A stretch of DNA of 64,000 bases from assembly GCF_021532655.1 (NCBI RefSeq), contig NZ_JAKGAS010000003.1, positions 248,001 through 312,000 of the forward strand, read 5' to 3'. Numbering within the stretch: the first letter of the stretch is position 1; every line of letters starts with the position of its first letter. The translations under genes and the position numbers were made by a program. Of the stretch, positions 63,556 to 64,000 are shown one piece after another. Under the pieces are notes generated by a model. The model did not search any database. It was given only the letters and a program-made list of their open reading frames with translations, and was not told where the DNA came from. The stretch is from Paraglaciecola algarum. Its GTDB lineage: Bacteria > Pseudomonadota > Gammaproteobacteria > Enterobacterales > Alteromonadaceae.

Positions 63556-64000
63556 ATGCCTTTTAACTACACAACCACCTACACCTTAGACAAAAGCCAT
63601 TTTAGCGAAACGTTTGATGAATCGGTAACAATAGATCCGTCAAAAAAGATCTATTTGAAATCAGTATTGTTAGGAATGTTTGGTGCAGCGCTGCTGCTTT
63701 TTACCGCACTAGACCCTTATGTTTGTTGGTTTGTGATCGCACTAGGTGCGTTAGAAGCCTTAAGTATACGTTTTCGCAAGCCATGGTGGTTGGCTAGACA
63801 AATGCTCAGCAAAGCGGCAAATACAGAGTTGACGTTAACCATAGATGAAGAGGGTGTGTGTACCAAATCTTTCTCGGTAGAAAGTAAGATTGCATGGGAA
63901 GACGTAACTAAAATAGAACAAACTGAACAAGGCTTTTTACTGTATCAAGAAAAACAAAAGTCCTATCTTTCAAATCGAATTCTATCCGATGATGCGCAAC
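63556..64000 (+). CDS. YcxB-like membrane protein, truncated at the window edge
   Basis: ATG 63556 opens 148 codons and runs off the window. The product has two membrane helices (SVLLGMFGAALLLFTAL and YVCWFVIALGALEAL, about 36-75), followed by a cytosolic beta-rich domain with IAWEDVTKIEQTEQGFLLYQ, the YcxB-like pattern (quoted in part as IAWEDVTKIE). Function is unknown. The C-terminus lies beyond base 64000. Confidence 0.75.
   Translation, partial: MPFNYTTTYTLDKSHFSETFDESVTIDPSKKIYLKSVLLGMFGAALLLFTALDPYVCWFVIALGALEALSIRFRKPWWLARQMLSKAANTELTLTIDEEGVCTKSFSVESKIAWEDVTKIEQTEQGFLLYQEKQKSYLSNRILSDDAQ

Overview
The window comes from a low-GC gammaproteobacterium, most likely an Alteromonadaceae member of the Glaciecola/Paraglaciecola/Alteromonas type. 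This is inferred from the gene repertoire: TonB receptor, DUF3718 protein, Tat-exported GMC sugar oxidase set, porin-urt-ure nitrogen block, PEP-CTERM protein and many sigma-54 features. No rRNA or tRNA gene, CRISPR array, complete phage or transposase gene was found.

Layout. (1) 1-13.8 kb: a DUF1059 protein, a Kef-type antiporter, D-lactate dehydrogenase, then a Tat-exported operon (hydroxypyruvate-isomerase-like protein, gluconate-dehydrogenase subunit 3-like protein, GMC oxidoreductase) that looks like periplasmic sugar oxidation. After it come DUF445, an RluA-type pseudouridine synthase, an ABC exporter, a Tat aldo/keto reductase and a GH43-like secreted propeller. (2) 13.8-24.2 kb: MAPEG, a three-gene MacB-like export system (adaptor, ATPase, FtsX-like permease), a divergent sigma-54 two-component system and a TonB receptor. 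The intergenic region carries a sigma-54-like promoter and twin dyads. (3) 24.4-33.1 kb: DUF1080, lspA, glnK-amtB, small metabolic genes, an orphan histidine kinase, two unknown genes, a MITE-like repeat and a periplasmic binding protein. (4) 33.1-44.5 kb: a phosphorylase-kinase-regulatory-subunit-like protein, an alpha/beta hydrolase with a triplicated start region, DUF599, a GT4 plus GT29-like pair, an EAL phosphodiesterase, a PEP-CTERM protein behind a sigma-54 promoter, and a zinc-ribbon membrane protein split by an in-frame stop.

(5) 44.6-57.2 kb: one same-strand nitrogen block transcribed leftwards, running porin, urtA, urtB, urtC, urtD, urtE, ureD, ureA, ureB, ureC, ureE, ureF, ureG and a small His-containing membrane protein. 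It imports urea and hydrolyses it to ammonium. Hairpins after the porin gene and after urtA probably set expression steps. The glnK-amtB pair at 26 kb belongs to the same nitrogen economy.

(6) 57.2-60 kb: an accessory island with a chain of at least eleven short perfect hairpins, then an integron-cassette-like segment. One cassette holds an exported hypothetical protein and ends in an attC-like site. The next holds a YoeB/YefM toxin-antitoxin pair, and a HicA/HicB pair follows. (7) 60-64 kb: dgoA-dgoK for 2-keto-3-deoxygalactonate catabolism, a NodB polysaccharide deacetylase lipoprotein, a jelly-roll-like lipoprotein and a truncated YcxB-like membrane protein at the window edge.

Most promising unexplained items: the cassette boundaries with matching inverted ends, the hairpin chain, the sigma-54 promoter with paired dyads in front of the efflux operon, the 22-bp start-codon triplication, and the GT29-like enzyme.
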